Origin: Xylanibacter oryzae DSM 17970
GTDB taxonomy: Bacteria > Bacteroidota > Bacteroidia > Bacteroidales > Bacteroidaceae
Assembly: GCF_000585355.1 (NCBI RefSeq)
Contig: NZ_KK073873.1
Coordinates: 2,089,703 to 2,153,702 of the forward strand
DNA length: 64,000 bases
Reading direction: 5' to 3'
The notes under the pieces are model-generated. The model did no database searches. It had not been told where the DNA came from and saw only the letters and a program-made list of their open reading frames with translations. How positions within the stretch are numbered: the stretch's first letter is position 1; every line of letters starts with the position of its first letter. Below, in pieces: positions 18,463-27,549 of the stretch. Position numbers and translations under genes: made by a program.

Positions 18463-19769
18463 AACAGGATTGGACAAACCAGCTTCGTGATAAGATGGCA
18501 GGATATGAAGAACCGGCACCAGAAGGTCTATGGGATGAAATTGAAAAGTCTTTAGACTCTATTCCAAAAAATAAAGAATCACACAAAATAGCTTGGATAA
18601 CAGTGCTCAAATACTCCTCTGCAACTATGGCAGCAGTAGCCCTGTGCCTCATCGGTTTTTTCTTTATAAATAAGCAAAATTACGACCATTCGTACAGGAC
18701 TTCCTCAAACATAATATCAGAACCGGCAAATAAAAATATAGCAATAAGCAAAAGGAGTAAGATATCTGCAGATAACAATATATTGGCCTCTGCAAAATAT
18801 GTCAAGATAAAAAAGAACACAAGCAATCCAAACACATATAGTGCAGAAAAAGACTTCAGCAGGAACATTTTGAATAACGAAGTTTATACAGAGCTGCCAA
18901 CAAAAAAAGAGGAAAAGACTGATACCATTAAAAGTATATCAGGCAAAGACAATACTACAAATAAAAAAGGATACAATTATCCAAAGCACTATTACAATAA
19001 TATGGCCCTAGCTGAAAACTTACACCACGCCGAAAATAAATGGGATTTCAATTTGTATGTATCAAATATTCCTTCTCAAGAGATCAACAACAACAGCTAT
19101 TCTAGTTTACTTATGGCTGCACGAAATAATAATAGTTCAATGGACGTATGTTATGGTTTAATGAATGACCCAATACCAGGTAATAAGTATAATTACGAAA
19201 CTTCCAATCCTTTACTGAATGTCCAATCCAACAGTCTGAGTAAAGAGAATAAGACTAAAATAAAGCATAAGCAACCTGTAAGATTCGGCATAACAGCTAA
19301 ATATAGTCTAGACTCACGTTGGGCTATAGAAACAGGTGTCACATATACATATCTAACATCAGACATCTATTCTGGCGCTGACGCTAACAACTATCAGAGC
19401 AAACAGAAACTGCACTACATGGGCATTCCGATAAATGCGATATATACGATATGGAACAATAAGATTATATCAGTATACATTTCAGGAGGTGGTATGGGTG
19501 AATACTGCATTGACGGAAAACTTACTACCGACTATACAATTGACAATATTGTAGAATCAAGTGCTGACGAAAAAATAAAAGATCACCATATACAATGGTC
19601 AATAAACAGTAGTATTGGTTTCCAATATAGTTTTTTGCCACACTGCAGTATATATATGGAACCAGGTGTAAGTCATCACTTTAAAGACGGAAGCGATATT
19701 CAGACTATATATAAGGAACATCCAACTGACTTCAGTCTTAAATTCGGCATTAGATTCAGTATAAAATAA
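18459..19769 (+). CDS. Membrane partner of the ECF sigma factor with a C-terminal beta-barrel-like domain
   Basis: The 436-residue protein starts with a short cytoplasmic region (WTNQLRDKMAGYEEPAPEGLWDEIE) like the N-termini of bacteroidetal anti-sigma proteins. One membrane helix lies near residues 45-68 (YSSATMAAVALCLIGFFFI). A low-complexity lysine- and asparagine-rich linker follows, and then an outer-membrane beta-barrel-like domain (from about 275: RFGITAKYSLDSRWAIETGVTYTY) to the end. Seen: the ATGA overlap and a good ribosome site (AAGGAGG). Inferred: it holds or releases the sigma factor. How one chain could span both membranes is unclear; the barrel-like part may stay in the periplasm. 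Confidence 0.65.
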   Translation: MKQDWTNQLRDKMAGYEEPAPEGLWDEIEKSLDSIPKNKESHKIAWITVLKYSSATMAAVALCLIGFFFINKQNYDHSYRTSSNIISEPANKNIAISKRSKISADNNILASAKYVKIKKNTSNPNTYSAEKDFSRNILNNEVYTELPTKKEEKTDTIKSISGKDNTTNKKGYNYPKHYYNNMALAENLHHAENKWDFNLYVSNIPSQEINNNSYSSLLMAARNNNSSMDVCYGLMNDPIPGNKYNYETSNPLLNVQSNSLSKENKTKIKHKQPVRFGITAKYSLDSRWAIETGVTYTYLTSDIYSGADANNYQSKQKLHYMGIPINAIYTIWNNKIISVYISGGGMGEYCIDGKLTTDYTIDNIVESSADEKIKDHHIQWSINSSIGFQYSFLPHCSIYMEPGVSHHFKDGSDIQTIYKEHPTDFSLKFGIRFSIK

Positions 19770-19781
19770 ATCCATTTAATT

Positions 19782-20252
19782 ATGCCTCAATCATACTATA
19801 AAAAGAAAGAAACTTCAATAATCAGTAAAAAGACAATAATACTCACCGTTATCGTAATCATATTAGTTATAGCACACATCACAGTGCCATCTAAGCAGTT
19901 AATGGTAAGTTCCATATCTTATTATGTGAAGTCTGATATAAATGATGACAGCCCATTCGTATCAACTACTGACAAAGACGTGAATAAGATGTTCTATACA
20001 TATAATACACTGGACATTTTCAAACATTACTTCTATTCTACAGCGCATATACACAATCGTTACCACACCAAAGACAAAATAGCATGCATTGGGGTTTTAG
20101 GTATTGTTATACCTATTGTAGATTGGAATGAATACATCGTAAAAAATGGCCCTGTAAAACGTCACTATTACCGAGGAGGTAAGAAAGACCCTCAATACAC
20201 ACCAATAATAGGGAATAAAGACTATGAGACAGGGAGACTGCCTAACAAATAA
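19782..20252 (+). CDS. Small membrane-anchored protein of unknown function
   Basis: The 156-residue protein has a basic N-terminus, one membrane helix (TIILTVIVIILVIAHITVPS, about 22-42) and a soluble remainder with several tyrosines and a basic, glycine-containing segment (KRHYYRGGKKDPQ). The helix followed by PSKQ recalls DUF4359, but I would not name it on that alone. It begins 13 bases after the sigma partner gene and is the last gene before the terminator. Confidence 0.6.
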   Translation: MPQSYYKKKETSIISKKTIILTVIVIILVIAHITVPSKQLMVSSISYYVKSDINDDSPFVSTTDKDVNKMFYTYNTLDIFKHYFYSTAHIHNRYHTKDKIACIGVLGIVIPIVDWNEYIVKNGPVKRHYYRGGKKDPQYTPIIGNKDYETGRLPNK

Positions 20253-20286
20253 TACTTATTTTATTAATATAAATAGTAATTAAACA

Positions 20287-20319
20287 AAAAGAATCGAGTT
20301 TATACAACTCGATTCTTTT
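20287..20319. terminator. Bidirectional intrinsic terminator
   Basis: AAAAGAATCGAGTT (20287-20300) pairs perfectly with AACTCGATTCTTTT (20306-20319) around a five-base loop. A/T runs on both sides let it stop the forward sigma operon and the reverse susCD transcript, whose last codon is at 20332. Confidence 0.85.
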
Positions 20320-20331
20320 CATATTATAATA

Positions 20332-22506
20332 TCAATATCCCGGATTTTGCCATGTTGCCTTTTGTGCATCAGTCAAATTGGTACCATCTTGGTTCTGTAA
20401 TTGATCAATAAAAGCTTGTGGAATAGGACGAAGTTCATGTTTGTTGGCTTGTATATTAGAAACAGCCTCTGTATTGAAAGCTTTAGCACGCTTAATTAGC
20501 ATACCTGTGCGACTCAACTCTTCCCATCTGTTCCATTCTCCAAGATTTTCACGTGTACGTTCATCTAGGATAAAATTAATCATACGATCTTTATCTGTTG
20601 TACAACCTAATTTAGATAAAACAGCCTCATCTTCTTCAGGTAATTGCTTATAACTTAAGATTTGCAAATTTGAAGCATTAGTGGTTATATCTATTCCGGT
20701 AGAGAGATAATATGAACTTTTCTTTATGAAAGAAGCATTGTATGCATCTTGGTTTGTCAGTTTTACATTATTGGCATCTTTACATTTTCCTAGTGTAGCA
20801 TTTGCGGTAGAGTTACTTGCAAATGCTTCCGTTCCATCAGTATAAAAACTTCTGTCTTCACCATTTTTCCATTGAGCACGAGCACGAAGTTTATTAACTG
20901 TTTCAATAGCATCCTGATAATTACCCAGACGTGTCTGAGCTTCAGCCTTGATAAGATAAGTCTCGCCGGTACGAGCCATAATTACATCTCGTGTACCATC
21001 ATCCTTTTCTCCTGTACGTGTACCATCCTCTGTCTTATTTATTCCACAAAATACATTTGATGTAGAAGGACTACCACTCACGCCAAACTGGTCCATCATA
21101 TATTTGCCATTCTGATATAAAGGGAATACATTGGGAACCCACTTGCCACTTTGAGGATTAATAAACGAATGAGCTACAGCCCCACGTCCGAAAGTTCCAT
21201 AAGGATTATTATTGAAACGTGCATCGGTTTTCTTGTTAAGAATAAAAATAATTCCTTGATCTCCCAATGTAGGAACCTGTTCCTCTGTTATATTATTATC
21301 TGCCAAGAACTTGTTCCAAGCAGCAAGAGCCTTTTGATAGTCAGCATCGGTTTTAAAATTAACTCTATTCGGTTTCGAATTCACAATATTATTCAATCCA
21401 TAGACAGTCTTAAATGTTTTCCACATACGCGCATCATTAACATTATCAAAAACATCATACGAATACTCTGTTGGACGACAACGCTGAAAATCCAATCCTA
21501 CATATTGTCCTCTCTGAACCCATCCACCTGAAAAGTTGGAGAACTGTGGAGTAAAGTAACTATATGTACGATTACCATAACGGCCTTTAGTAGAACTGTC
21601 AGCATTATGTTCTGCCACCATTAAAATCTCTGAAAGGGCTTCATTTTTACAATCAGTGCCACTCCAATCTGCATAAAGAGAATTATAGTCTGAGGCTAAA
21701 GGACAAGCAGCTATCACTTCATCTGAAAGTGTTACGACACTATCTAAATCTGTTTTTGATGAATATCTAGAGTTCCAATCACTGCAACGTTCTGACTGTC
21801 TATACAACAATGCCTTAGCAAGGAAATGGGCTGCTGTATATCTTGTCCATGTACCATTACCACGCCATTTAGATGTAGGTAACATACTATAAGCTTGACG
21901 CAAATCTGAAATCACCTGATTGAGCGTTTCCTCTGCCGTAGAACGGGTATAATAATGATTTATTGATCCATTAGCAGGTTCTGTCTGTATCACCACTCCT
22001 CCATATTGAGCAAATAGTTTATAATAGTTATATCCACGCAAGAAATAAGCTTCACCTATTGCTTTATTACGAGAATCCTTGTCTGCAACACTAGATGCTT
22101 TTGAAATCAAAAGGTTGGCCGATGATATACCATAATACATCTCATTCCACAATGCAGATACTCCCGGACAGTTACCATTTGCAGCACCTAAGGCCGTAGT
22201 ACAATCCAGAGGGTTAAGACGGTTGTCGTAGTTATTCCAGCACTGTGACGTAAGGTCTGAACCATTTGTAAATTCATCTGTTCCATATAGTGTAATACCA
22301 TAGGCCCATTCATATCCGAAATGCCATCTGATATTACTATACAGGCCGGCAGCCATGCCCAATGCCCCATTACTTGTTTCGAGAAGTTCATCTGTAAAAA
22401 GATGACCCGAATCTTCTTTTAGGAAACTGTCTCCACATGAAGTTGTACCCAACAACAGTGAAAGAGAAACAGCACCAAAATATATATTTTTAATTATATT
22501 GTTCAT
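20332..22506 (-). CDS. SusD/RagB-type surface nutrient-binding lipoprotein
   Basis: SusD-like proteins sit on the outer surface as lids for a SusC channel and bind the glycan or peptide to be imported. The 724-residue protein has a lipoprotein signal ending TTSC followed by Gly-Asp (Cys24) and an N-terminal helical TPR-like scaffold. The C-terminal region has RTGETYLIKAEAQTRLGNY and IVDERTREN-like motifs (here LDERTRENLGEW) and ends ATWQNPGY. It follows susC by 29 bases on the same strand. Confidence 0.92.
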   Translation of the reverse strand: MNNIIKNIYFGAVSLSLLLGTTSCGDSFLKEDSGHLFTDELLETSNGALGMAAGLYSNIRWHFGYEWAYGITLYGTDEFTNGSDLTSQCWNNYDNRLNPLDCTTALGAANGNCPGVSALWNEMYYGISSANLLISKASSVADKDSRNKAIGEAYFLRGYNYYKLFAQYGGVVIQTEPANGSINHYYTRSTAEETLNQVISDLRQAYSMLPTSKWRGNGTWTRYTAAHFLAKALLYRQSERCSDWNSRYSSKTDLDSVVTLSDEVIAACPLASDYNSLYADWSGTDCKNEALSEILMVAEHNADSSTKGRYGNRTYSYFTPQFSNFSGGWVQRGQYVGLDFQRCRPTEYSYDVFDNVNDARMWKTFKTVYGLNNIVNSKPNRVNFKTDADYQKALAAWNKFLADNNITEEQVPTLGDQGIIFILNKKTDARFNNNPYGTFGRGAVAHSFINPQSGKWVPNVFPLYQNGKYMMDQFGVSGSPSTSNVFCGINKTEDGTRTGEKDDGTRDVIMARTGETYLIKAEAQTRLGNYQDAIETVNKLRARAQWKNGEDRSFYTDGTEAFASNSTANATLGKCKDANNVKLTNQDAYNASFIKKSSYYLSTGIDITTNASNLQILSYKQLPEEDEAVLSKLGCTTDKDRMINFILDERTRENLGEWNRWEELSRTGMLIKRAKAFNTEAVSNIQANKHELRPIPQAFIDQLQNQDGTNLTDAQKATWQNPGY

Positions 22507-22535
22507 GATTATTTTTCTTTTAAGATATTAGAATA

Positions 22536-25500
22536 TTAGAAATCAACTTGTAAACCGAATGTTACGCCCCTATTATAATAGGTTGAACCAAGGTCTAGGT
22601 CCATAAAATCAATTGATGAATACAAATTGCCAAGATTTTTACCCTGTACATACAATTTCAGGCCATTAATACGTAGTTTCTGACAGATATTCTTATCAAA
22701 ATTATAACCCAAAGAGAGATTTCTTACCTTTATAAAAGAAGCTTTCTTGAATCCTAGCAAACCTGAATATGGATCACCACCCGACTGATTATAAATAGGC
22801 TTCTGCCATTCTGCATCAGGATTATCAGGAGTCCAATAATTTATTTCACGCTGCTGATACATACCTAACTGCCCTTCACCACCTGTACTTACCATATAAT
22901 CAAAACGTCCATACAACTCAAGACTGAGTTCGAAACCTTTATAAGTGAAAGTGTTATTCCATCCAAGAGTCCAACGAGGATTCCTGTTACCTAGTATAAC
23001 ACGGTCATTGGCATCTATTACATAATCTCCATTTTGGTCGACCGGTTTAACATTTCCGGCGCTGAAATTAGCACCCTTTGCATTAAACTTGGCCATCTCA
23101 TCTGCATCAGATGCCTGCCAAAGTCCATTAGCCTGATAACCATAGTATACACTAATAGACTTTCCGATAAACCAGGAATTGGAAACATCATCCTGTTTAC
23201 CATTGGCTAATTCTATGATTTTATCCTTCTGGTATGCTGCATTGATATTTGAATCCCATTCAAATCCGGCATATTTCACAGGTACTAGATTCAGAGTAAT
23301 ATCAACACCTGAGTTTTCGGTTTCTCCAATATTTGTCAATATCGAAGGATATCCGGTCAATGACGGTATAGTCATATTCATAAGAAGGTCGTTTGTTCTT
23401 GAATAATATGCATCAATAGTACCACCTATTCTGCCTTTCAAGAAACTGAAGTCAAGTCCAACATTGTATTGAGTAGTTTTTTCCCAACTCAGATTTTTAT
23501 TAGGCATTTGGTTAGATCCACTAGTATAATATGGTTCGTTGGTAACCAATATTCTGGTATTCGCAATGCTGAAAGGCATAAAATAACTGCTTATCACTCC
23601 AAGTGTTCCATAAGGGTCAACGGCAGAGTTACCTGTTGTACCTATACCGAAACGAAGTTTCAACTGATCAATCCATTTTATGTTTTTCATAAATTTTTCC
23701 TGTTCCATACGCCATCCAATAGCTGCAGAAGGGAAAAAATCCCATTTATTACCTTCTGCCAATACAGAAGATCCATCAAAACGTCCACTAACAGTAAGCA
23801 AATAACGATCCATAAACGAATAGTTGACACGAGCCATATATGAAGCCAACTGAGATTCGGTAAGTCCGGTTCCAAGACCAACTTTATTACTGGAGTTTGT
23901 AACATCAGTAGCACCCATATTGTTCCACTTAAATGAAGACATATAGACATTTACCTCATTCATATTACTATTTTCGGTGTTAACCTTAGAAGCACTTTGA
24001 AGCAAAGTTACACCAATAGAATGCTCTCCGAATTTCTTATTATAAAGAAGCATATTATCCCATGTCCAAGAGAAGTTGCGCTCATCGCTACGTTTCGCAT
24101 AACTAGTACTTCCCAGACGAGTAGCCGAACTTGAATCAAGGTAGATACCATCACGGAAATATCTCAAGTCAGGACCAAATGAAGATTTAAAGACAAGGCC
24201 TGTAAGAGGTTCCCATATCTTACCAAAATCAACCTGTCCGTAGAAACTACCCAATGCTCTGAAAGTCTCGCGGTTATCATTAGACTTATTCCATTCATCT
24301 ATTACCGTATATGTATTGGTAGTAGAACCACCAGGGTTTGATATTATGTCGCCATTATCATCATAAGGTACACAATAACGCAAAATGCTCTTTGCTGCAC
24401 TATAAATGTCTACAGGTCCTGAATTTGAACTCTGACCGGTACGAGAATATCCATAGTTTTGTTTTGCATAAGAAGCATTGATAGATCCGCCCATCTTGAA
24501 CCAAGGTTTAGCCTGGATGTCTGTTGATATAGACAAATTATAACGTTCATAATCCTGACCTTTCTGAGTACCAATATTATTCAGATATCCAAAAGACGCA
24601 AAAGTCTGAATTTTATCTGTTCCACCCGAAGCACTTATTGTATGTTCTTGTGTAATTCCTGTACGAGTAACAAAACCGGTCCAGTCTGTATCAGTAACCT
24701 TAGATCCATCCCATGAAGTATGATTATCATTCCAACCTTTATTCATATTTGCAAGTGCATATTGATCACCCGCAAATATAGACTGATCTTGAGCATAACT
24801 AGGCTGGTTGCCCTGATTATATTTTGAAGGACTGGCATTGTAACAAGCCCAGCGGCGCCATGTGATATAATCACTGGCACTCATAGCCGGAGATTTATCT
24901 ACAAGATTCTCATAAGTAAGAGTTCCTGAATAACTCAACTGCAACTGACCTGATTTACCTCGTTTAGTAGTAATAAGAACTACACCATTTGCTCCACGCG
25001 AACCATATATGGCTGTAGAAGAGGCATCTTTTAGGATATCTACAGATTCGATGTCACGAGGATTGAGTGATTCTATACCGCCGGAATTCAAAGGAACTCC
25101 ATCAACGACATAAAGTGGAGAGTTAGAAGCATTGATAGAACGGTTACCACGAATACGTATACTACCGATAGTGCCAGGGCGCTCACTTGAAGTAATATCC
25201 ACACCTGCAGCCTTACCCTGCAAAGCTTCAAAAGCATTATTGACAGGTCTCTCGTTCAATTCTTTCTCGCCGACACGCGTTAGCGCACCTGTAACATCAC
25301 TCTTTCTCTGAACGCCGTAACCTACTACAACAATCTCATCTAGCACTTTTTTATCTTCTTCAAGAGTCACTTTTATATCAGAGCGACCGCTTGGTGATAC
25401 TGTCTGGGATTTGTACCCGACATAAGAAACTACAAGATTAGCATTTGCCTGCACTTTATCCAACGTAAAGTGACCATTCAAGTCTGTAACAGCTCCAGTG

Positions 25501-25682
25501 CTTGTTCCCTTCACAAGAACACTTGCACCAATTATTACTTCACCGCTGGCATCAACAACGGTACCGGTGATTTTGTTTTGCGCCATTACACCCGAAGTGC
25601 AAACAGCCAATAAAACAAAAAGAATCAATCTTTGGAAGATTTCCCAACGATTGGACAAAAAAGATTTTCCAATGTCTTTCAT
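22536..25682 (-). CDS. SusC/RagA-type TonB-linked outer membrane channel
   Basis: This TonB-dependent importer works with the SusD-like lipoprotein. The 1048-residue protein has a signal peptide (ends GVMAQ), a carboxypeptidase-regulatory-like beta domain (about 36-110: ITGTVVDASGEVIIGASV), the TonB contact region DEIVVVGYG, a plug domain with NSPLYVVDGVPL and GSRGANGVVLITTKRG, and a large 22-strand barrel ending in phenylalanine. The substrate is unknown; the nearest enzymes are a sulfatase 1.9 kb away on the other strand and a GH97 far off, so no full polysaccharide locus is evident. Confidence 0.95.
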   Translation of the reverse strand: MKDIGKSFLSNRWEIFQRLILFVLLAVCTSGVMAQNKITGTVVDASGEVIIGASVLVKGTSTGAVTDLNGHFTLDKVQANANLVVSYVGYKSQTVSPSGRSDIKVTLEEDKKVLDEIVVVGYGVQRKSDVTGALTRVGEKELNERPVNNAFEALQGKAAGVDITSSERPGTIGSIRIRGNRSINASNSPLYVVDGVPLNSGGIESLNPRDIESVDILKDASSTAIYGSRGANGVVLITTKRGKSGQLQLSYSGTLTYENLVDKSPAMSASDYITWRRWACYNASPSKYNQGNQPSYAQDQSIFAGDQYALANMNKGWNDNHTSWDGSKVTDTDWTGFVTRTGITQEHTISASGGTDKIQTFASFGYLNNIGTQKGQDYERYNLSISTDIQAKPWFKMGGSINASYAKQNYGYSRTGQSSNSGPVDIYSAAKSILRYCVPYDDNGDIISNPGGSTTNTYTVIDEWNKSNDNRETFRALGSFYGQVDFGKIWEPLTGLVFKSSFGPDLRYFRDGIYLDSSSATRLGSTSYAKRSDERNFSWTWDNMLLYNKKFGEHSIGVTLLQSASKVNTENSNMNEVNVYMSSFKWNNMGATDVTNSSNKVGLGTGLTESQLASYMARVNYSFMDRYLLTVSGRFDGSSVLAEGNKWDFFPSAAIGWRMEQEKFMKNIKWIDQLKLRFGIGTTGNSAVDPYGTLGVISSYFMPFSIANTRILVTNEPYYTSGSNQMPNKNLSWEKTTQYNVGLDFSFLKGRIGGTIDAYYSRTNDLLMNMTIPSLTGYPSILTNIGETENSGVDITLNLVPVKYAGFEWDSNINAAYQKDKIIELANGKQDDVSNSWFIGKSISVYYGYQANGLWQASDADEMAKFNAKGANFSAGNVKPVDQNGDYVIDANDRVILGNRNPRWTLGWNNTFTYKGFELSLELYGRFDYMVSTGGEGQLGMYQQREINYWTPDNPDAEWQKPIYNQSGGDPYSGLLGFKKASFIKVRNLSLGYNFDKNICQKLRINGLKLYVQGKNLGNLYSSIDFMDLDLGSTYYNRGVTFGLQVDF

Positions 25683-26005
25683 TTTTAATTAATTAGTTAA
25701 TAAATTATTATTTTATTAGATTGTATTTTTAACTTCGTTTGTCATTATAAGATTAACCACGAAAATAGCTATTAGATTATCGTTTGTTATTAGACTTATT
25801 TTAGGTTCTGCAAAATTAAGTGATAGTTGTTAAATAGAACTTAAAAAAATGACTTTAGAACTATTATTTTTGACCGGAATGAAAAATATGTTACTAATAA
25901 GAGGTTTTTAGTTAATAACAAAGTATAACCATAATATGAGATGTTCAAGGATTATTTGTTTATGTATCGTTATTTTATTAACTTTGCATCTAAATCAAAA
26001 TATTC
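25683..26005. promoter_or_regulatory. Divergent control region of susC and the HU-like gene
   Basis: On the minus strand 25810-25818 reads TAATTTTGC, a -7 box that gives susC a leader of about 120 bases. On the plus strand 25979-25987 reads TAACTTTGC, with TTTG about 20 bases upstream, serving the HU-like gene at 26006. The long AT-rich susC leader could hold post-transcriptional control, but I see no clear hairpin. Confidence 0.5.
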
Positions 26006-26629
26006 ATGGGAATAAAAAAAACGCTGTTATATAATCTGTACGAGTCACCATTAAAAGATAAAGAAGGCAACAAATACATTCAGGTTAGAGCAATGCCAAA
26101 CAAAGAGACAATGTCATATGATAATATTAAGGATTATATTGTTAGAAACACTTCATTAGGAGTTACAGAACTAAACAGCGTACCTTCAGCACTTCGTGAT
26201 GCTATACTTACTTTTCTTCCACAAAACAGGAGAATCCACATTGACGGACTAGGATATTTCTACCTTAAGTTGAAGTTTAAAGATAAGAAAAGGGTTACTA
26301 ATAAAAAGGAGATAAAAGGCCGTGACATTGTTATAGACAATTTGGAGTTTCTACCGGAAGCTTCATTAGTCAACGAATTAAGATCATTGGATGTAAATTT
26401 CAAGAACTACCATATTCTTAATTCAGACAATATAGACAAAGATTCAATTGTGGAAAAGCTGAAGGAATACTTCAAAACCAATGATAGTATAACAATTAAG
26501 AAATTCCAAATAGAATTCAGTACTACAAGATATATGGCTTCATTGATTTTAAAGGATTTGTCAAGTGGAGAAGATTCCTTTTTGACCATACATACAATGG
26601 GGAAACTTAATATATTCTCTCTCAGATAG
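26006..26629 (+). CDS. HU-like DNA-binding protein with extra C-terminal domain (HU-HIG type)
   Basis: The 207-residue protein has an N-terminal HU/IHF-like fold over about residues 1-125. The region VPSALRDAILTFLPQNRRIHIDGLGYF is the dimerisation part, followed by a lysine-rich arm. A second domain (about 135-207: DSIVEKLKEYFKTNDSITIKKFQIEF) reads like a small winged-helix. This arrangement is common in Bacteroidales and is called HU-HIG. It probably bends or bridges DNA, and its target is unknown. It stands alone, with a long gene-free region after it. Confidence 0.75.
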   Translation: MGIKKTLLYNLYESPLKDKEGNKYIQVRAMPNKETMSYDNIKDYIVRNTSLGVTELNSVPSALRDAILTFLPQNRRIHIDGLGYFYLKLKFKDKKRVTNKKEIKGRDIVIDNLEFLPEASLVNELRSLDVNFKNYHILNSDNIDKDSIVEKLKEYFKTNDSITIKKFQIEFSTTRYMASLILKDLSSGEDSFLTIHTMGKLNIFSLR

Positions 26630-26825
26630 TTTTCAAAATAATGGTACATCCTACACGAAAGTGTCTTAATACGATGAATATCAGGACATTAAGTTTAAAA
26701 CAACCATACACAATCATACACTCACTATACACAGCTATATATTAAGTATAAAAAGCTATTTTTATATAAACAAAAGTACAATAGCTATGGTTTTAAGTCT
26801 TAATACAATTGATTACACTATTTTC

Positions 26826-26891
26826 GACAGTTATCGACAATATGGCTGACAACTATAGACAATATTGCCGACAGTTGTAGACAATACGAAT
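26826..26891. repeat. Three tandem 22-base units built of 11-base halves
   Basis: The units at 26826-26847, 26848-26869 and 26870-26891 each begin GACA and have AGACAAT or CGACAAT at the half-way point. Units two and three differ at a few bases. The 11- and 22-base spacing puts the matching bases on one face of the helix. The function is unknown. Confidence 0.6.
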
Positions 26892-27156
26892 ATTAATGCT
26901 TTCATATTATAAAACCAGAACTTTTGATCAATATTTATATAGTATTTCGCGTAAAAGAAAAATTACATCATCTGTCTGATAATCAAAATACTATGTAAGA
27001 TAATGCATAGTACGAAAGCATCATTCATACTATATGCTATTTATTATTAATGTGTTATAAGGCTTATGTATGTTTGTATGAGTTTTGCAATTAAGAGTGT
27101 GACACAAAACAAAAAGATTCGGATAAGCCACAGTTTGATATTGAATTATAAAAACA

Positions 27157-27190
27157 AAAAGGACTTACACTTTATAACGTAAGTCCTTTT
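27157..27190 (-). terminator. Terminator of tRNA-Pro
   Basis: AAAAGGACTTAC (27157-27168) and GTAAGTCCTTTT (27179-27190) form a perfect 12-base stem with a 10-base loop. It lies 11 bases beyond the 3' end of the tRNA on the minus strand. Confidence 0.8.
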
Positions 27191-27201
27191 CATGAAATTT
27201 G

Positions 27202-27274
27202 TCGGGATTACAAGACTCGAACTTGCGACCTCGCGCCCCCCAGACGTGTGCGCTACCAACTGCGCTAAATCCCG
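27202..27274 (-). tRNA. tRNA-Pro, anticodon GGG
   Basis: The 73-base minus-strand sequence folds as a cloverleaf. The acceptor stem is CGGGATT with AATCCCG, the D arm is GCGC-AGTTGGTA-GCGC, the anticodon loop is CTGGGGG with GGG at 34-36, and the T arm is GCAAG-TTCGAGT-CTTGT. The first pair C1-G72 and discriminator A73 are typical of bacterial tRNA-Pro. CCA is not encoded. Position 28-42 in the anticodon stem reads A-C, a mismatch. A -7 box TACCTTTGC lies upstream at 27294-27302 (minus). Confidence 0.88.
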
Positions 27275-27293
27275 ATATATTTCGTTAGCGGAC

Positions 27294-27302
27294 GCAAAGG
27301 TA
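27294..27302 (-). promoter_or_regulatory. Promoter -7 box for tRNA-Pro
   Basis: The minus strand reads TACCTTTGC, an exact match, 20 bases before the tRNA 5' end. Confidence 0.6.
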
Positions 27303-27549
27303 AGCACTTCTTATGAAAAAAACAAATTTTTTGAAATCTTTTAGTTCTCAAATATATCTAAAAGTAGAATGGCACTTTTATATATGACACAAACTTTGCC
27401 ACACAATATATAAAATATTACGAGTCGGGAGCAACTTTGTTTTTTGGCTAATTACTTCAATATTTGTCATTACATAAAAATATGCATTTGTTATCTTTCC
27501 ACATATCGACTATTTTATGTAAGTTTGCATTAAATAAAAACAAATTGAG

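Larger units (their letters stand above)
26630..27201. other. Gene-poor gap with a periodic repeat
   Basis: No credible reading frame is seen in these 572 bases. The stretch is very AT-rich and contains the three-unit 22-base repeat at 26826-26891 and the tRNA-Pro terminator at 27157-27190. Confidence 0.5.

Noticed and set aside
26826..26891. Short CRISPR array in the gap after the HU-like gene
   Set aside because: Tandem diverged units without spacers and no cas genes nearby.
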